Part shown: positions 21,000-22,983 of the stretch, piece by piece | Position numbering within the stretch: the first letter of the stretch is position 1 | Layout of the letters: each line of letters begins with the position of its first letter | DNA from: an uncultured Collinsella sp. | GTDB lineage: Bacteria > Actinomycetota > Coriobacteriia > Coriobacteriales > Coriobacteriaceae | Length of the DNA: 22,983 bases | Direction: 5' to 3' | Assembly (NCBI GenBank): GCA_900542235.1 | Contig: UQNB01000027.1 | Location: 1 to 22,983, forward strand | Made by a program: the position numbers and the translations under genes | The notes under the pieces: model-generated | Database searches by the model: none | Seen by the model: only the letters and a program-made list of their open reading frames with translations | Told to the model about the DNA's origin: nothing

Positions 21000-22983
21000 A
21001 TGGCGGATTCTCAGATCCATGTCGCGCTGGCGGGTAACCCCAACTGCGGCAAGACCACGCTTTTCAACCTGATCACCGGCGCCAACGGCTACGTTGGCAA
21101 CTGGCCCGGCGTCACGGTTGAGAAAAAGGAAGCCAAGCTCCTGAGTGACAAGAACGTCACGATTACGGACCTCCCCGGCATCTACTCGCTTTCCCCCTAT
21201 AGCCCCGAGGAGCAGTGCTCGCGCGATTACCTCATGAGCGGCGAGCCCGATGTCGTCGTCCAGGTGGTCGATGCCACCAACCTCGAGCGCAACCTGTACC
21301 TGGCGCTTCAGGTTATCGAGACCGGCCTGCCCGTGGTCGTCGCCCTCAACATGGCCGACTTGGTCGAGAAGAACGGCGACAAGATCGACACGGACAAGCT
21401 CTCCAAGAAGCTCGGTTGTCCGGTCATGATGATCTCGGCTCTTAAGAACAAGGGTATCAAGGAGCTCTTCGAGCAGGTCAAAAAGTCCGCTGCTTCCAAG
21501 GGCCAGGTGCCGGAGCACAAGTTCGATTCCTCCATCGAGGACGTTCTGGACCACATCGAGAACAACCTGCCGGCGAGCGTTCCCGCCAACAAGCGTCGCT
21601 ACTACGCCGTCAAGCTGTTCGAGCGCGACGCGGACGCCTGCAAGCTCATCAACCTCACCAAGGAGAAGGCCGCTCGCGTCGAGCAGCTGGTCGCCCAGTG
21701 CGAGCAGGATTGCGACGACGATGCCGAGTCCATCATCACCGGCGAACGCTATGGCGTGATCGCGCATATCATCGACGAGTGCCTCACCAAGGCTCCGGCC
21801 AAGATGAGCACTTCCGAGAAGATCGACCGTGTGGTTACCAACCGCATCCTCGGTCTGCCGATCTTCGTCGTGATCATGTTCTGCGTGTACTACATCGCCG
21901 TTTCTACCCTCGGCGGCACGGTGACTGACTTCACCAACGACCAACTCTTCGGCACCGACGGCTGGTACGTGCTCGGTCAGGGTCGCGACGCCTATGACGC
22001 AGCTGTTGAGGCTGCGGGCGACAATGCCGACTCGGTCGACCCGGCACAGTACGGCCCCTATGTCCCGGGTATCACCACCATGGTGCACGACGCCCTTGTG
22101 GCGGGCGGCACCGAGGACGGCGGCCTGGTCGATTCGCTGGTCTGCGACGGCATCGTCGGCGGCCTGGGTGCAATCTTTGGCTTTGTGCCGCAGATGTTCC
22201 TGCTCTTTGTGATGCTGTCTTTCCTGGAGGACTGCGGCTACATGGCCCGCGTCGCCTTCATCATGGACCGCGTATTCCGCCGCTTTGGCCTGTCCGGTAA
22301 GTCCTTTATCCCCATGCTCGTGTCCTCGGGCTGCGGCGTCCCCGGCGTCATGGCCACCAAGACCATCGAGAACGAGAAGGACCGCCGCATGACGGTCATG
22401 ACCACCACGTTCATTCCCTGTGGCGCCAAGCTGCCGATCATCGCCCTGCTCATGGGCTCCATCATCGGCGATTCTTCCACCACCGCCGCATGGATCAGCC
22501 CGCTCTTCTACTTCCTGGGCGTCTTTGCCGTCATCGCCTCGGGCCTCATGCTCAAGAAGACCAAGCTCTTCGCCGGCCGTCCGACGCCGTTCGTTATGGA
22601 GCTTCCTGCCTACCACTTCCCGGCGATCCGCTCTTGGGCGCTGCACGTGTGGGAACGCTGCTGGGCCTTTATCAAGAAGGCCGGCACGGTCATCTTCGCG
22701 TCTACCGTCGTCGTTTGGTTCCTCTCCAACTTTGGTAGCTATAACGGTTCCTTTGGCTTCCTGCCTGCGATGGACGGCATCCCCGAGGAGTTTATGGACT
22801 ACTCCGTGCTTGCCATGCTCGGCAACCTGGTCGCTTGGATCTTCGCCCCGCTCGGCTTTAGCACCTGGCAGGCAACTGCGCTGACTGTCTCTGGCCTTGT
22901 CGCCAAGGAGAACGTCGTCGCCACCGCCGGCTCGCTGCTGTCGGTTGCTGACGCCGCCGAGACCGACCCGAGCCCGTGGACCG
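21000..22983 (+). CDS. feoB: Ferrous iron transporter FeoB (partial, runs off the right edge)
   Basis: Inner-membrane Fe(II) transporter with an N-terminal GTPase domain; 661 residues are visible and the C-terminus lies outside the window. The G motifs are complete: P-loop GNPNCGKTT (12-20), the G2 threonine in GVTVEKK (37-43), DLPGIYSL (57-64), NMADLVEK and SALK. The membrane part has the expected segments, including FGFVPQMFLLFVMLSFLEDCGYMARVAFIMDR, the metal-path region MLVSSGCGVPGVMATKTIENEKDRR and FIPCGAKLPI. The two cysteine-containing Gate motifs are intact. ATG 21000 has AAGGA 4 nt upstream. No frameshift is seen. It is last in the visible feoA-feoA-feoB operon; a FeoC-type gene or regulator might follow outside. 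Confidence 0.95.
   Translation, partial: MADSQIHVALAGNPNCGKTTLFNLITGANGYVGNWPGVTVEKKEAKLLSDKNVTITDLPGIYSLSPYSPEEQCSRDYLMSGEPDVVVQVVDATNLERNLYLALQVIETGLPVVVALNMADLVEKNGDKIDTDKLSKKLGCPVMMISALKNKGIKELFEQVKKSAASKGQVPEHKFDSSIEDVLDHIENNLPASVPANKRRYYAVKLFERDADACKLINLTKEKAARVEQLVAQCEQDCDDDAESIITGERYGVIAHIIDECLTKAPAKMSTSEKIDRVVTNRILGLPIFVVIMFCVYYIAVSTLGGTVTDFTNDQLFGTDGWYVLGQGRDAYDAAVEAAGDNADSVDPAQYGPYVPGITTMVHDALVAGGTEDGGLVDSLVCDGIVGGLGAIFGFVPQMFLLFVMLSFLEDCGYMARVAFIMDRVFRRFGLSGKSFIPMLVSSGCGVPGVMATKTIENEKDRRMTVMTTTFIPCGAKLPIIALLMGSIIGDSSTTAAWISPLFYFLGVFAVIASGLMLKKTKLFAGRPTPFVMELPAYHFPAIRSWALHVWERCWAFIKKAGTVIFASTVVVWFLSNFGSYNGSFGFLPAMDGIPEEFMDYSVLAMLGNLVAWIFAPLGFSTWQATALTVSGLVAKENVVATAGSLLSVADAAETDPSPWT

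Noticed and set aside
1..22983. Mobile-element genes, prophage, CRISPR array, toxin-antitoxin or defence system
   Set aside because: No transposase, integrase, Cas, phage structural or toxin-antitoxin proteins are visible in any frame that looks coding.

Overview
The window looks like a chromosomal segment of a GC-rich, gut-type actinobacterium of the class Coriobacteriia, with Collinsella as the best guess. This is inferred from base composition, gene style, a non-discriminating type AspRS, an FeoA-FeoA-FeoB iron system and an Ebg-type beta-galactosidase. No rRNA or other marker gene is present to prove it. Almost all of the sequence is intact, ordinary-looking genes. There is no CRISPR array, transposase, tRNA or rRNA.

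Layout, left to right. Two strong hairpins precede hisS (histidyl-tRNA synthetase, +) and ppc (phosphoenolpyruvate carboxylase, +). An 880-bp intergenic stretch follows, holding a long two-stem hairpin, a degenerate relative of it, an AT-rich dyad and a textbook terminator. Next comes a lactate racemase locus split into two convergent halves. larA (racemase) and larD (lactate channel) run rightward; larB, larC1 and a TetR regulator run leftward. A second hairpin of the same architecture sits between the halves. serB (-) and aspS (+) are divergent and close the housekeeping part.

The right half starts with a LacI-family repressor (-) divergent from ebgA-ebgC, with three identical 14-bp operators in the control region. 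An APC-superfamily permease follows. A 230-bp element with 36-bp inverted ends lies before a gene for an HPr-like phosphocarrier. Last is a ferrous iron operon, feoA1-feoA2-feoB, with dyads in its leader and in the feoA2-feoB spacer; feoB runs off the right edge.

How the genes fit together. LarA interconverts D- and L-lactate using a nickel-pincer cofactor, LarB and LarC act in making that cofactor, and LarD would pass lactate across the membrane. LarE is not in the window, and the LarC reading frame stops where the second (LarC2) domain should begin. EbgA/EbgC hydrolyse beta-galactosides under the control of the LacI-type regulator.

The most interesting signals are: (1) a family of long hairpins that keep the same geometry and the same 12-nt internal-loop sequences while their stems differ, placed 23-24 nt after the stop codons of ppc and larD; (2) a LarC without LarC2, coupled to a TetR gene; (3) an HPr with His15 but Asp at position 46; (4) the 36-bp inverted-end element; (5) well-formed operator arrays for ebg, feo and larB.
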